Source of the DNA: Lactarius indigo | Lineage: Eukaryota; Basidiomycota; Agaricomycetes; Russulales; Russulaceae | NCBI GenBank assembly: GCA_025766275.1 | Contig: JAFKAC010000019.1 | Span: 124,001-188,000, forward strand | Length of the DNA: 64,000 nt | Direction of reading: 5' to 3' | Shown here: one piece after another, positions 10,329-20,577 of the stretch | Layout: each line of letters opens with the position of its first letter | Numbering within the stretch: the first letter of the stretch is position 1 | Notes under the pieces: generated by a model | Databases searched by the model: none | What the model was told of the DNA's origin: nothing | The model's input: only the letters and a program-made list of their open reading frames with translations | Position numbers and translations under genes: made by a program

Positions 10329-11804
10329 ATGGCCACAACTACGATGACAGCAGAAGAAATCATGACCATGAGAGAACAAGCAGCACGAGAGGCAGCTGAA
10401 GCAATCAGACAGGAGTCCCAACGACACCTCCTACCCATCAACCCCGAAACGGGGCATCGGATGACCGCAGACGATGCTGCCATCTTTCGGGCTATTGGAC
10501 CCAACCAAGGCGACCCCCCATCCAGGGACGGACCCAGACGAGGACTACCACTCGATCCCCCGCCGGGATGGGGAGGACCCCCGGGAGGAGACTTTCCTAG
10601 GAGACCAGGTGGTGGAGGAAACCCACCGGACCTCCCAAACAATCCGCTGGAGGGAGGACCACCAGGCGGAGATGGAGGCCCGCCGGGCAGGGGAGGACAC
10701 GGACACGGACACGAGAAGCTAACCGGTGAACCCCCCACTATTTTTGACGGAGATCGTACTAAGGTCGACTCATTTCTCACGCAATGGCACGTATATTGGG
10801 GCATGAACCTCGACACCCCCGTCATGCGCAACGACTATCGACGAAGCCTTCTCTTCCTTTCCTACATCAAAGGAACATCCATCAGCGAATGGGTGCTCTC
10901 ATACCTCAAATGGCTCAATCGACAAATACAACGAGGAATAGATCAACACACGAGGGATCTATGGAACGCAGTAGCAGAGGGATTCAATCAAAGGTTCGTC
11001 AATACCCTCGAATGAGAACAAGCTCAAGCCCTGTTGAGAAAGGGGCTCAAAATGGTTGACGGGGACATCGACAAGTACGTCAACGAATTCGAAGAAGCCG
11101 CCAGAAAAGCTGGCTACCGCCTCAACGATCCCCAGACCATCGACTTGTTCACGAGAGGACTGCCCAAAAAGTTATACGAAAAGACCTACGACCTGGACGA
11201 GCCGGAAACATTCGACGAATGGAAGCGGGCGACACTTCGACGACAACGCAACTACATTCACGTCCGAGCAAGAATAGATGAATACAAGGACACCAAGCCG
11301 AAGAAGACAGGCAACGCCGGATGGACGGTCCCTCAAAACCTCGCAAACCCATGGGCAATGGACACCTCTGCTGACCGAACAAAGGCACGGCTGGCAGGGT
11401 CAGAGGAAATCGACTACGGCAAGCCACCATACACGAATCAACCCCCCTTTCCGCCGAGAGGGGGGCCGGGAGTGAGAGGACGAGGGAGAGGGGGGTCACG
11501 ACGAGATCTAAGGACGGTGTTGTGCTATAACTGCAACGCACCAGGCCATCTCTCACGAAATTGCCCCCACCCCAGACAGCCGCGGCAGTGGCAGCCACAG
11601 AATGCGGGGCCCTCAAATATTCGCGCAACGGAAACCGACTATTACGCACAAGAACTGCCGCCGGCCCAGATACAAGCCGCCTCTACCAAGACAGCAGAAG
11701 AACATGCCAAGGAGTGGCTTACTGGGGTCGCAAATGCGCCGGATGAAGTAAAAGACCTGATATTGCAGGACCTATGGGGGAAAGAGGGTTTTCGGAGCGC
11801 CTGA
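10329..11804 (+). pseudogene. gag of element 3 with one nonsense codon
   Basis: The first ATG of the frame is at 10329 (MATTTMTAEE). A Pro/Gly-rich linker (about 10540-10710) is followed by the capsid region (SFLTQWHVYWGMNL, about 10770), the capsid C-terminal part (NPWAMDTSAD, about 11347), an Arg/Gly-rich stretch, and a CX2CX4HX4C knuckle (CYNCNAPGHLSRNC, about 11522). A TGA at 11013-11015 interrupts the frame, which then resumes unchanged. The stop at 11802-11804 lies 10 bases downstream of the GGGTTTT slippery site. Function is RNA packaging in the retrotransposon particle; the copy is inactive as it stands. Confidence 0.88.
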
Positions 11805-12797
11805 ACCCATCGGCCTGGGTGAGGGCTTTAAATTGTAATTCTGTAATCATGACGCGCTTTCATTCTCTTCGAATTCCAGTCTCGATTCGCACAAATTACC
11901 GAATGGCCGACATAAGAGCATTGGTGGACTCCGGGGCCACCGACAATTTCATACACCCGAACTTTGCAACGAAGCTGGGCATTGGCATTCAACCACTGGC
12001 CCAGCCACAAAAAATCTGGAATATAGACAATACCGAAAACAAAGCTGGGTCCATCACTCATTTCACCGACCTAGACGTATACGCCAAAAAATACCACAGA
12101 ACCATGTGCTTCCTCATCACAGACCTCGGAAGCGAAGACATGGTCCTGGGATACCCCTGGTTAGCAACATACAAACCAACCATCAACTGGAGGGATGCGG
12201 TTATACACGAAGAAATCATGCCAGTCGTGATCAGTACGCAGGACCGTCTAGATCGCCATACTGTCATCGCAGCCGCCCTCACTAATGAACAGAAGGAAGC
12301 AATCATCCTGGAGATGGACGAGGACGACACATATTTGCGGGCAACTACGTCCACGGAACTGGCCATCAAGGCAAAGACAGAAGCAAAACCTGTGGAGCTG
12401 CCGGCGGCGTACCAGGCCTTTCAAAAGCTCTTCAATGAAGACGCATCCCAGCGATTTCCCCCCGCTAGACCATGGGACCACGTGATAGACTTTAAACCTG
12501 GCACCCCCTCCGCAATCGACTGCAAGATATACCCACTGACACAGGAGGAAGAAGGAAAACTCAAGGAGTTTTTGGACGAAAAACTCCGACAGGGCTGTCT
12601 TCGCCCTTCGATCTCCCCGTACGCATCATCTTTCTTCTTCGTTAAAAAGAAGGATGGAAAGCTACACCCTGTACAGGACTATTGCGTCATCAACTCGCAC
12701 ACCATACGTAACCAATACCCACTCCCGTTAATCCAGGACCTCATATACAACCTCAGCAACACCCACATTTATACAAAGCTCGACATTCACTGGGGAT
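11774..12797 (+). pseudogene. pol of element 3, part 1 (protease and N-terminal RT)
   Basis: Aspartic protease with LVDSGATDNFIH (about 11922) and a flap-like YPWLATYKPT region (about 12153). The start of reverse transcriptase follows (KEFLDEKLRQG, ISPYASSFFFVKKKDG, NQYPLPLIQDLI). The frame is interrupted by the hAT element after a codon for His-Trp-Gly (12797, within TSD CTGGGGAT) and resumes at 18999. No stop is seen in this part before the hAT boundary. Codon choice is GC-rich and like that of the other family-A copies. Confidence 0.92.
11786..11792 (+). promoter_or_regulatory. Putative -1 frameshift site (GGGTTTT), element 3
   Basis: Phased G GGT TTT in the gag frame (codons at 11787 and 11790). 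The pol frame is -1 relative to gag, and the overlap runs from about 11774 to 11804. Confidence 0.72.
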
Positions 12798-12800
12798 TAG

Positions 12801-12930
12801 TGTTGCCGTGGCTCGGCTCAGCTTGGCTTGGCTCAGCTAAGCACAGCTCGACCAAAAAAGGACGAGCTGAGCTGAGCCACTCCAAATTGAGCTGGCTCAA
12901 GCTAGGCTGAGCCGGCTCAAGCCACCCAGA
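12801..12930. repeat. hAT left subterminal GGCTCAGC-type repeats
   Basis: Many copies of short motifs such as GGCTCAGC, GAGCTGAGC and GGCTCAAGC in both orientations just inside the left end. The right end (about 18750-18990) has the same motifs. hAT transposases are known to bind short subterminal repeats, so these are likely binding sites. Confidence 0.75.
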
Positions 12931-13149
12931 AGTACGAATTAGAAATTGTACCTTTTTGGGTAGCCTGAGTCAGCCAAGCCAACGAAGCCACACTGGAGGT
13001 CTAACGCGTGTGAATTCGACCCTCAAATTGTACAGACAAGTCAAGCCCTGGGTCTGAAGCTCTGAAGATTCGAATCCCCCCCCCGTCGTCCCTCCTCTGC
13101 ACAAACTGGCCAGAGGTCTGCGCGCTGTCTGCGCGCTGTTCGCGTTGCC

Positions 13150-13720
13150 CGCCCGCCGACCTCTGGCCTTTTATGTGCTCTCGCCGCCCCTCGCCGCCGC
13201 TCGTCGCCACTTGCCGCCGCTCGCTCTCTCTGGTCATTGCTCGTCGCCGCTCGTCACCGCTCGTCGCCGCTCATCGCTACTCGCCGCCCCTCGCTCGCTC
13301 TGGTCGCCGCTCGCCTACTCTGGTCGCCGCTCATCACCCCTCGCCGCCCCTTGCCTGCTCTGGTCGCCGCTCGTCGCCCCTCGCCGCTCCTCGCTCGCTC
13401 TGGTCACCGCTCGTCGCCGCTCGCTGCCCCTCGCCTGCTTTGGTCGCCACTCGTCGCCGCTCGCCGCCGCTCGCCTGCTCTGGTCGCCACTCGCCGCCGC
13501 TCGCCTGCTCTGGTCGCCACTCGTCGCCGCTCGCCGCCGCTCGCTCTGGTCGCCACTCGTCGCCGCTCGCCGCCCCTCGCTCTGGTCGCCGCCGCTCGTC
13601 GCCGCTCGTCGCCCCTCACTCTGGTCGCCGCCCATCGCCGCTCCTCTGGCCACCGCGCAGCCGTTGGTGCCGCTGCCACCACCCTCGCTGTCACCGCCGC
13701 CACCACCCTCGCGTCGCCGC
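13150..13720. repeat. GC-rich minisatellite (TCGCCGCTCG type) in hAT 3' flank
   Basis: Dozens of imperfect units built from CGCCGCTCGTCGCC and TCGCTCTGGTCGCC. They create overlapping long ORFs in several frames that are compositional artefacts. A looser GC-rich tail continues to about 13900. The block lies downstream of the transposase stop. Confidence 0.85.
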
Positions 13721-14016
13721 CGCCGCCACCGCTACCACCCTCACGGCCGGCGCTGGCACCCGCCCACCTTCGGACGACCATCGGGTGCCCCTGGATGCCT
13801 CGGACGCCCTCGGAAGGCCCTCGGACACCCTCGGACGCCCTCGGACAGCCCTCGCGCGCCCTCCTCTTGCCCCTCCACACCCCCCTTTCTCTTCCCACCC
13901 CCTTTTCCCTCTCTGGCCACCCCAGGTGAGTCGCACAGGTCCCCTACTTTTATGTAGTTCATTCCTAGGTACAAATACATGTATATAGCCTTGTTGCAAA
14001 TAAATTTCTCTTTAAA

Positions 14017-17000
14017 CTACTGCTCACTAATGCCCCTGAGATAAGCCCTCAAGTCCTCAACTGGTCTGACTGCCTCCATTCCCTCCAGCTCTTCCATTTC
14101 ATCCTTCTCTCCAAGCCCTTCAGTAAAATTGAGTTCCCTTTTATACTTTGCCTGGAACTTGAGTATCTGTATGGCTTCCATGCTGCCTGGCTTAAGGCGG
14201 TTCCTCCTGGCTCTAGCTGTCTCCTTGCTTGCTGAGAAGACACGCTCACATGGGACTGAAGTGGCTTGAATGGGGAGTAAGTCCATGGCAAGCTTGAAGA
14301 GTGTTGGCCACTTTTTCTGGTGTTCCTGCCATTCCAACTACTGTCAGTACTCCCTAATAAAATGAACCATTCTACATACCTGCCAGAACTCAAGAATATT
14401 GGCATATTTGACTGGGGCTGCTAGATAGTCATCAACTTCACCTTCTAAGGTATTTGCCTGTGGTCTGTAGACAGGCATTGGGCCAATACCAAGGTTTGCC
14501 AAAGTGGCCTGCATGCCACCAAATGGTTCAGGGGGTGGAGGGGGTACAGTTGATCTAGTAGGGGCTCTAGATGGTGTGTACAATGGTCTGAGCTACTTAG
14601 AATTTTAGTTTTAGAGTAGCATGATAAAATTAAAAGCACTCACTGCATCAAGGAGGTGGCGCTTTACTGCTTCAGAAACATTTGATTGGTAGTGTTGCTT
14701 GAACCATTCAAGCTTTGTCAAAGGGTTAAGAACTGTTCACATGAGATGAGAAATTATGCAGAATATTAAGACAGCCACTCACCCATTGAAAGCTGATATA
14801 CTGGAAGGTCAAGGGCCTGCATAGAATATGGAACTATCTTCTCTGAAGCTTTTCCAATAATAAGACCAATGTCCTGTCTCTCAGTCTCCAAGGTATTTGC
14901 CAAGTCATTCAGGGTTTTTAAAAAGCCCTCAAATGCAGCAACTGTGCCACAAAGTGTTGGCGTCTTCTCATAAGAAAGTGATTGCTGATACCAGAAGGGG
15001 ATCTAATAAATAAATTAATAGACAATCAGAGAGAGAAAATGTCTGCACACCTGAAGAATTCTCTGAAGTCCCCCAAGGACCCTCCAATCTTCCTCATTTA
15101 ATGGGTCTGGCCCTCCCTCCTGAGTAAACCTATCAATTGCCTAACTAAAAGTTAGCATTAGAATTTATTAAATGGCTTAAAAAATACCTCTCTCAAAATA
15201 AATGCCCTCTTGATCATTAAATAGGCAGAGGACCACCTGGTCTCCACATCAAGAATTAATTGCAAAGGAGGCACATTTGACTCCTTTGCAATTGTAGAAA
15301 ATATATCACGCCTTCGTGATGAGTTGCGGATCTATTATAAATAAATTAGAAAAAAAAAAGAAAAAAAGAAAAAACTCGGAAAAAGAAACAAGAAAAAGAA
15401 AAAGAAAAAGAAAAAGAAAAAGAAAAAGAAAAAGAAAAAGAAAAAGAAAAAGAAAAAGAAAAAGAAAAAGAAAAGAAAAGAAAAGAAAAAGAAAAGAAAA
15501 AGAAAAAGAAAAAGAAAAAGAAAAAAAGACAAAAAAACTCGAAAAAAAGAAGGGAAAAAGAAGAAAAAAAAGAAAAAAAAAAAAAGGAAAGGCTCACATA
15601 AACAATAATTTGCTGAAGCCTTTTAACTTGGTCAAAACCAAGTTCAACTGCTTCCTCAAGCATTGCCTTGCATGCAAGATTTACAATATGGGCAAAGCAT
15701 CTAAAAAGTGTTAGCAAAAAAATATTAAATAGTTTGACACTTACCTGATGTGGCACTGCTCTGCAGAAAACCCAGTATTAGGATATTGCTTCTTTAACTG
15801 AGTTTCTAGTGCCTCCATCATAGAGCTGTTGTTGGATGCATTATCTGTTGTTATCCAACCAATCTTTATTTAAAAAAAAATTAATTAGTCGAAATTTATA
15901 TATAAAATGAAGTAGACATTACCTTTCTTTCAAGCCCCATCCTAGTAATGATAAAATGAAAGACCTCAGCTAACCTCTCTCCAGTGTGGGACCCAGGAAA
16001 ATAGACAAATCCAATAAGGTCAGCTCTAAGGGTTAGCTTTTGCTGGCCATCTTGAGTCTGGATCTGCTCCAGCCAGTGAGCAGTAACAGCCATGTATGGC
16101 TTGAGGTCAGGGTCTGTCCACATGTCTGTGGTAAAAGAGACCCTCCCAAGGCAGCTTGTCTAAATAGAAGTTAGCCCTCAAGCACTAAGATATAATAATA
16201 AAATATTACCTGAATATGCTGAGACAAATTGTGGAGTGCCTCTGTACAGTTCTCCACAATGCGCTTCTGCATAGTGGTCCTGTGAGGGATGTCTGCATCA
16301 CTCAGCTCAGGGCGGAGTAGGAGACACAGGTGGCGGAACTCTGGTCTCTCCACAATCATCATAGGCTAAAAAAAAAAAAAAAACATTAAATAGGGAAAAA
16401 AAATTAAAATTAAATAAAAAACCTGATCTGTGGCAACAATAAATTGCACAAGGCCATCTAAAAAGTTGTCTTGAGTGAAGGGAGTGCGGCGCCTAGCTTG
16501 ATGCTCTACAGGAACTCCAGTAACTCTTGCAACAGCTTCTTCTCCCTCTTTACCTCTCAGCTCAATTTTGAGTCTTTGGCACTCTGTAACCCACTCATCT
16601 GCATGGTGATTGAGCAGGTGGGACCGCAGAGGACCTGTTGCAGTAGTGGAGCGATATGAGTGTACTTTGATGGACGCATCCTCTTGATGAAGTATCCTAC
16701 AAAAATAATTTTTAGAAATAAAAATAAAAATAAGAATAAAAAACTCACAAGCAAAACTTGCACTGTTTCTTCCCATCAAGAGCCTGAAAAAACCTCAAGG
16801 TGTCATCACCTGAGCCCAGCCTTGAACCAGCTTTTTGAGCCCTCCTTGGGCGGCGAGTTGGAGTTGGAGGGTCAGAGTTGCCTTCCTGAGGGCTATTGAA
16901 ATTAGCACCACCCTCCTGAGAGCCATCTGACCCATTTCCAAGGTCAAAGTTCTCAGGTTGGGGTGAGCTAAGGCCTCCCTGTATTAAATTTGTTAAAAAA

Positions 17001-17361
17001 TGATTATAAAATTAATAAAATAGATACTCACTTGATTGGCAGCCTGAGCAGGTGAAGAACCTGCAAAGGGGTCCTCTCCCTGCTGTGAGGGTCCAGGAGG
17101 GCCACCTGAAGCTGCAGAAGAGCCTAGATTAAAGTGCACATGTCTGGCACTGGAAACTGATGTCTGAGCAGCTGTGGATGAGACTAACACAATATGAGTG
17201 TATGGATACCATCAAAACAATGAGCACATACCATCAAGCTGAAAAGACATCTCCAAAGCACCACCAGGAAGCTCCCGCTGTTTGACCTGGCTCTTCTTGG
17301 TCTTTGGCCTTTTTGGAGTCCTCTTGGGTGTTGAAGGGGCCCTCTTCCTAGATCCAGCCAT
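14017..17361 (-). CDS. hAT transposase (BED finger, RNase H-like fold, dimerisation domain), multi-exon
   Basis: DNA cut-and-paste transposase. ATG at 17361 (MAGSRKRAPST, basic N-terminus that may be a nuclear signal). Exons are separated by about ten short GT-AG introns; those checked join in frame. A BED-type zinc finger is split by an intron (KKQCKFC near 16750, then a LRSHLLNHH region near 16610). The RNase H-like core has TTDMWTDP (about 16110), the WITTDNASNNSSMMEAL stretch (about 15845), CFAHIVNLACKAML (about 15690) and DVETRWSSAYLM (about 15240). The C-terminus has TVLNPLTKLEW (about 14725) and the hAT dimerisation domain with SVPCERVFSAS (about 14255). Stop at 14017. No nonsense codon was noticed in the exons examined, so the gene may be functional. 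Exact exon edges in the middle are approximate. Confidence 0.88.
15332..15597 (-). repeat. Transposase intron filled by an AAAAAG purine microsatellite
   Basis: Plus strand is almost pure A/G from about 15348 to 15590, mainly AAAAAG units. On the minus strand it is a pyrimidine tract bounded by GTGAGCC (donor, 15597) and TAATAG (acceptor, 15332). Exons on both sides continue the hAT core. The intron is about five times longer than its neighbours because of the expansion. Confidence 0.85.
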
Positions 17362-17754
17362 AGTAGACGTAGCCAAGAGTAGTACAAAAAAAAATAAAAG
17401 AAGCAAGCTGAAGTAGATCAGCTGAGATCAGGCAGAGATGAGGAGAGATGAGACTGTAGCAGACAGCAGGAGCCGAGACGAGAGCGTGGGAATGCGCGTC
17501 GTACATGCGGTGGCTGCGAAAATTCCTTGCCCTTGCATTGCGCAACTCGCGTTCGTGCTCGCGAGCACCACTGGCACGGGTTTACGACCCACCCTCTCTC
17601 TTGGCCACAAAGTAAGTGCTCTTTTTTTTTTGCCTGGCTCACTGACTCGCCCACACGCGCCCTCGCAGGTAACAAGGCAGCGGCAGGACCTGCCCTGCGA
17701 TAGCCACGCCCCGAACCCCCAAGCCCCCAAGGCAGCCACGGCGATGGCGCCAGC

Positions 17755-18545
17755 CCTGGGGTGCGACGACCGCGACCGCGACCACGACCACGACCACGAC
17801 CACGACTACGACCACGACCACGACTACGACCACGACCACGACCGCAACCGCAACCACGACCACGACCACCACGACCACCACGACCACCACCACGGCAACC
17901 GCGACCACCACGGCGACCACGACCACCACAGCGACCACCACGGCGACCGCGACCACGATCACGACCACGATCGCAACCACGACCACGGCCACGACCACGA
18001 CCACGACCGCAACCGCAACCGCAACCACGACCACGACCACCACGACCACCACGACCACCACCGCGGCAACCGCGACCACCACGGCGACCACGACCACCAC
18101 AGCGACCACCACGGCGACCGCGACCATGACCGCGGCGACCACGACCACGACCACAACCACCACCGCAGCGACTGCGACCGCAACTGCGACCACAACCACC
18201 ACCGCGACCACCACCACCACCGCGGCAACCGCGATGACCATCGCGACAACCGCGACGACAACCGCGACCACCACCACGACCGCGGCGACCGCGACCACGA
18301 CCGCGACGACAACCACCACCGCGGCGACCGCGATTACCACCGCGGCGACCACGACCACCACCGCGGCAACCGCGACGACCATCGCGACGACCGCGACGAC
18401 GACCGCGACCACCACCACCACCGCGGCGACCGCGACCACCACCGCGACCACCACCACCACCGCGGCGACCACTACGACCACCACCGCGGCGACCGCGACC
18501 ACCACCGCGACCACCACCGCCACCGCGGCGACGATGGCGATGCCT
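17755..18545. repeat. GACCAC/GCGACC hexamer-type satellite in hAT 5' flank
   Basis: About 790 bp of degenerate CGACCAC and CCGCGACCACCAC units upstream of the transposase start. They give spurious Asp/His-, Thr/Ala- or Val/Ala-rich ORFs in every frame. Larger internal duplications are visible (for example about 17880-17960 repeated near 18045-18125). Confidence 0.88.
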
Positions 18546-18749
18546 TCGACTCAGCCGCACCCGGGCAGTAGATAGAAAAAAAAAATGTATTCTCTATACT
18601 ATGTAGTCTACAGCAATACAAATGTTTTATTTTATTTTTGTCAGAGTTTGCGCAAGGTCGTCTGAGGAGACGCCAAAAAAGAGGACTTACCCACTTTTCT
18701 TCTGAGAGCCCCAGCAGACACTGGAAACGCACGTTGAGCAAATATATTC

Positions 18750-18998
18750 CGTTTTTGGCCAGCTCGTTCCTGGCTCAGCCAGGCAGAATCCATTCTCGCC
18801 CGCTCACGCGTACTCACGAGCCGGGCGAGCCCTGCCTAATCTGGTCATTCCTAATCGAGCCTGGCTCAGCCCAGCTCAGCCAGCTCGCGAGCCGAGCTGA
18901 GCCAATTTTGGTCCTGAGCCGATGTGTCAGCTTGGCTCGGCTCAAAACAGCTCAGCTTGGCTGGCTCAGCCGATTTGAGCCGAGCCACGGCAACACTA
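18750..18998. repeat. hAT right terminal and subterminal repeats
   Basis: GGCTCAGC-type motifs in both orientations, ending in the inverted repeat CCGTGGCTCGGC/GCCGAGCCACGG and the terminal CAACACTA at 18991-18998. Mirrors 12798-12930. Confidence 0.8.
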
Positions 18999-19397
18999 CT
19001 GGGGATATAACAACGTTCGAATATGGGACGGCGATCAAGAGAAGGCGGCCTTCAAGACCAAATTCGGACTCTTTGAACCGACGGTAATGTTCTTCAGGCT
19101 CACCAATTCACCGGCGACCTTCCAAACCATGATGAATCACATTTATCATGATACCATTGCCAAACACGAGCTCCGCGGCACCGTCATCCGGGTTTACATG
19201 GATGACATTGGCATTGCCACGCGCGAAGGGTCTACGTCCGCTGACCACGTTGCAGCAGTTACGGACGTCCTTCGCGTCGCACAGGAACACGACCTCTATT
19301 TCAAACTCGAGAAATGCCTGTTCCACCAACCTTGGATGGATTACCTGGGGGTAATCCTTGAAAAGGGGGTAACACGTATGGATCCGGTAAAAGTCCG
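18999..19397 (+). pseudogene. pol of element 3, part 2 (RT palm)
   Basis: Reverse transcriptase resumes after the hAT TSD: YNNVRIWDGDQ, then LTNSPATFQTMMNHIYHD and an intact YMDDIGIATREGS (about 19195). The thumb (FKLEKCLFHQPWMDYLGVIL) follows. It is cut at Lys-Val-Arg by the KDZ element (TSD AAGTCCG, 19391-19397) and resumes at 32407. One substitution, FFRLTNSP instead of FFGLTNSP, is a CpG-independent difference from the relatives. Confidence 0.92.
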
Positions 19398-19550
19398 CAC
19401 ATAATGATCAGCGGTGGCTTATGTAATTGATACCCCCAACCGACGGTGAGATTCTTTAATAGTTCATACTCAGCCGGCGCCAGCCGACGGCGGAGATTCC
19501 GCCATAATTGATACTCCAACCGACGTCGGCTGGGTCGGAGATAGTCGGGA
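19398..19550. repeat. KDZ left terminal inverted repeat
   Basis: Starts CACATAATGATCAGCGGTGG, then TTATGTAATTGATACCCCC and a GC-rich palindromic section around ACCGACGTCGGCTGGG. The mirror copy at 32254-32406 starts CAGCCAATGGATAGCGATGG when read inward. These outer ends reappear on the element at 49306-53861. Confidence 0.9.
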
Positions 19551-20577
19551 ATAGTTGGGGATTGATGAGTTACTCGAACACAGAATAGAAAGGCTTAGAG
19601 GTGGCTATTATATGTGTAGTATCCAAAGGTGATGTGTAATCAATCAAAGGAGCAAGACTCAGGCATATAAGACCATCCACTCAGATATGTGCAAGCACAT
19701 CAAATGAATACAAGTGAAACAGAATACATAAGGAGTGTCTGATCACGGGTGAATGTCAATTGATAGTCTATGCATATTAGGGAGAATATCTAATAATAAT
19801 ATACCAATCGGGACACCCGCTATAATTGATAGTCTAATTGACAACAGGTGGGTTGGAGATAGTCGGGGATCTCTGAGGGTCATCATAAGTAAAATATAAA
19901 TGAACAGAGATCATACAGGCTACTATGTAGTCTATTCAGAGGTTATCTAATAATAATATACCAATCATGACAACTCTGATAATTGATAGTGTAACTGACG
20001 ATAGGTGGGTCGGAAATAGTCGGGGATCTCCAACGGACTTCATAAATACAATGGAAATGCATTGAGGTCATAGAGGCTACTAGTCTATGTGGAGTATCCA
20101 GAGGTCATCTATATTCAATAAAATGAGCAGAATGGAATATTTGATCACAAGTATGTGGTGACTGCTTATAAGTGTCAGAGACAACAGACAGAGTCAAGGC
20201 ACAGTGAGCTAGAGCGGAGTTCCCGCTTGTGAATACATACAAATGCAGGCTAGTGGGTGTTGGTGAAAGGAAATACAGGGGAGTAAATAAGGTGAATACA
20301 GGATAGGGATCTCATAAGGATATACGACAGGACTTCCTAATTGGATGTGTAGAGATATAAATGGGTCCCCAATCTTTCAATTGGTGGTTTAACCCCGTAA
20401 GATCTCTATAGACATTGCAGGTATTTACCGGACTTGAATATGGTTGTGGAAGTGCGGATATCCCGAAGCTCATATGCACATACTATTGGTCAACAAATGA
20501 TAGATTAGTACAGGAGAATATTAAGTAGTAAGTGGAAAGCATGTGCAGATATTCCAGTATGGAAATGTACATATAGA
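19551..20577. repeat. KDZ left subterminal non-coding region with repeated motifs
   Basis: No gene. A motif of about 50 bp (ATAATTGATA..., TGGGTCGGAGATAGTCGGGG) recurs at about 19504, 19830 and 19977, and a roughly 150-bp unit with TCTAATAATAATATACCAAT occurs twice (about 19787 and 19937). They may be transposase-binding repeats. Confidence 0.65.

Larger units (their letters stand above)
12798..18998. mobile_element. hAT-superfamily DNA transposon (6.2 kb), probably complete
   Basis: Terminal inverted repeats start TAGTGTTGCCGTGGCTCGGC at the left and are mirrored at the right (18976-18998). Exact 8-bp TSD CTGGGGAT lies at 12790-12797 and 18999-19006; removing one copy restores the reverse transcriptase frame of element 3. 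It carries one intron-rich transposase gene on the minus strand. Large simple-sequence blocks flank the gene on both sides. 8-bp TSDs and TAGTG-type ends are typical of hAT. Confidence 0.96.

Noticed and set aside
10304..10831. Minus-strand Pro/Gly/Ser-rich ORF (mirrored at 36635-37138)
   Set aside because: Antisense shadow of the gag Gly/Pro linker; no independent coding evidence.
13145..13999. Four overlapping 230-270-residue ORFs
   Set aside because: Products of the TCGCCGCTCG minisatellite, present in several frames on both strands; not genes.
15316..15714. Lys/Arg/Glu-rich ORF
   Set aside because: It reads the AAAAAG microsatellite on the strand opposite to the hAT transposase and lies within one of its introns.
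17418..18575. Overlapping ORFs of 294-380 residues rich in Asp/His, Arg/Gly, Val/Ala or Thr/Ala
   Set aside because: They are translations of the GACCAC satellite in different frames; low complexity in all frames and no start context.
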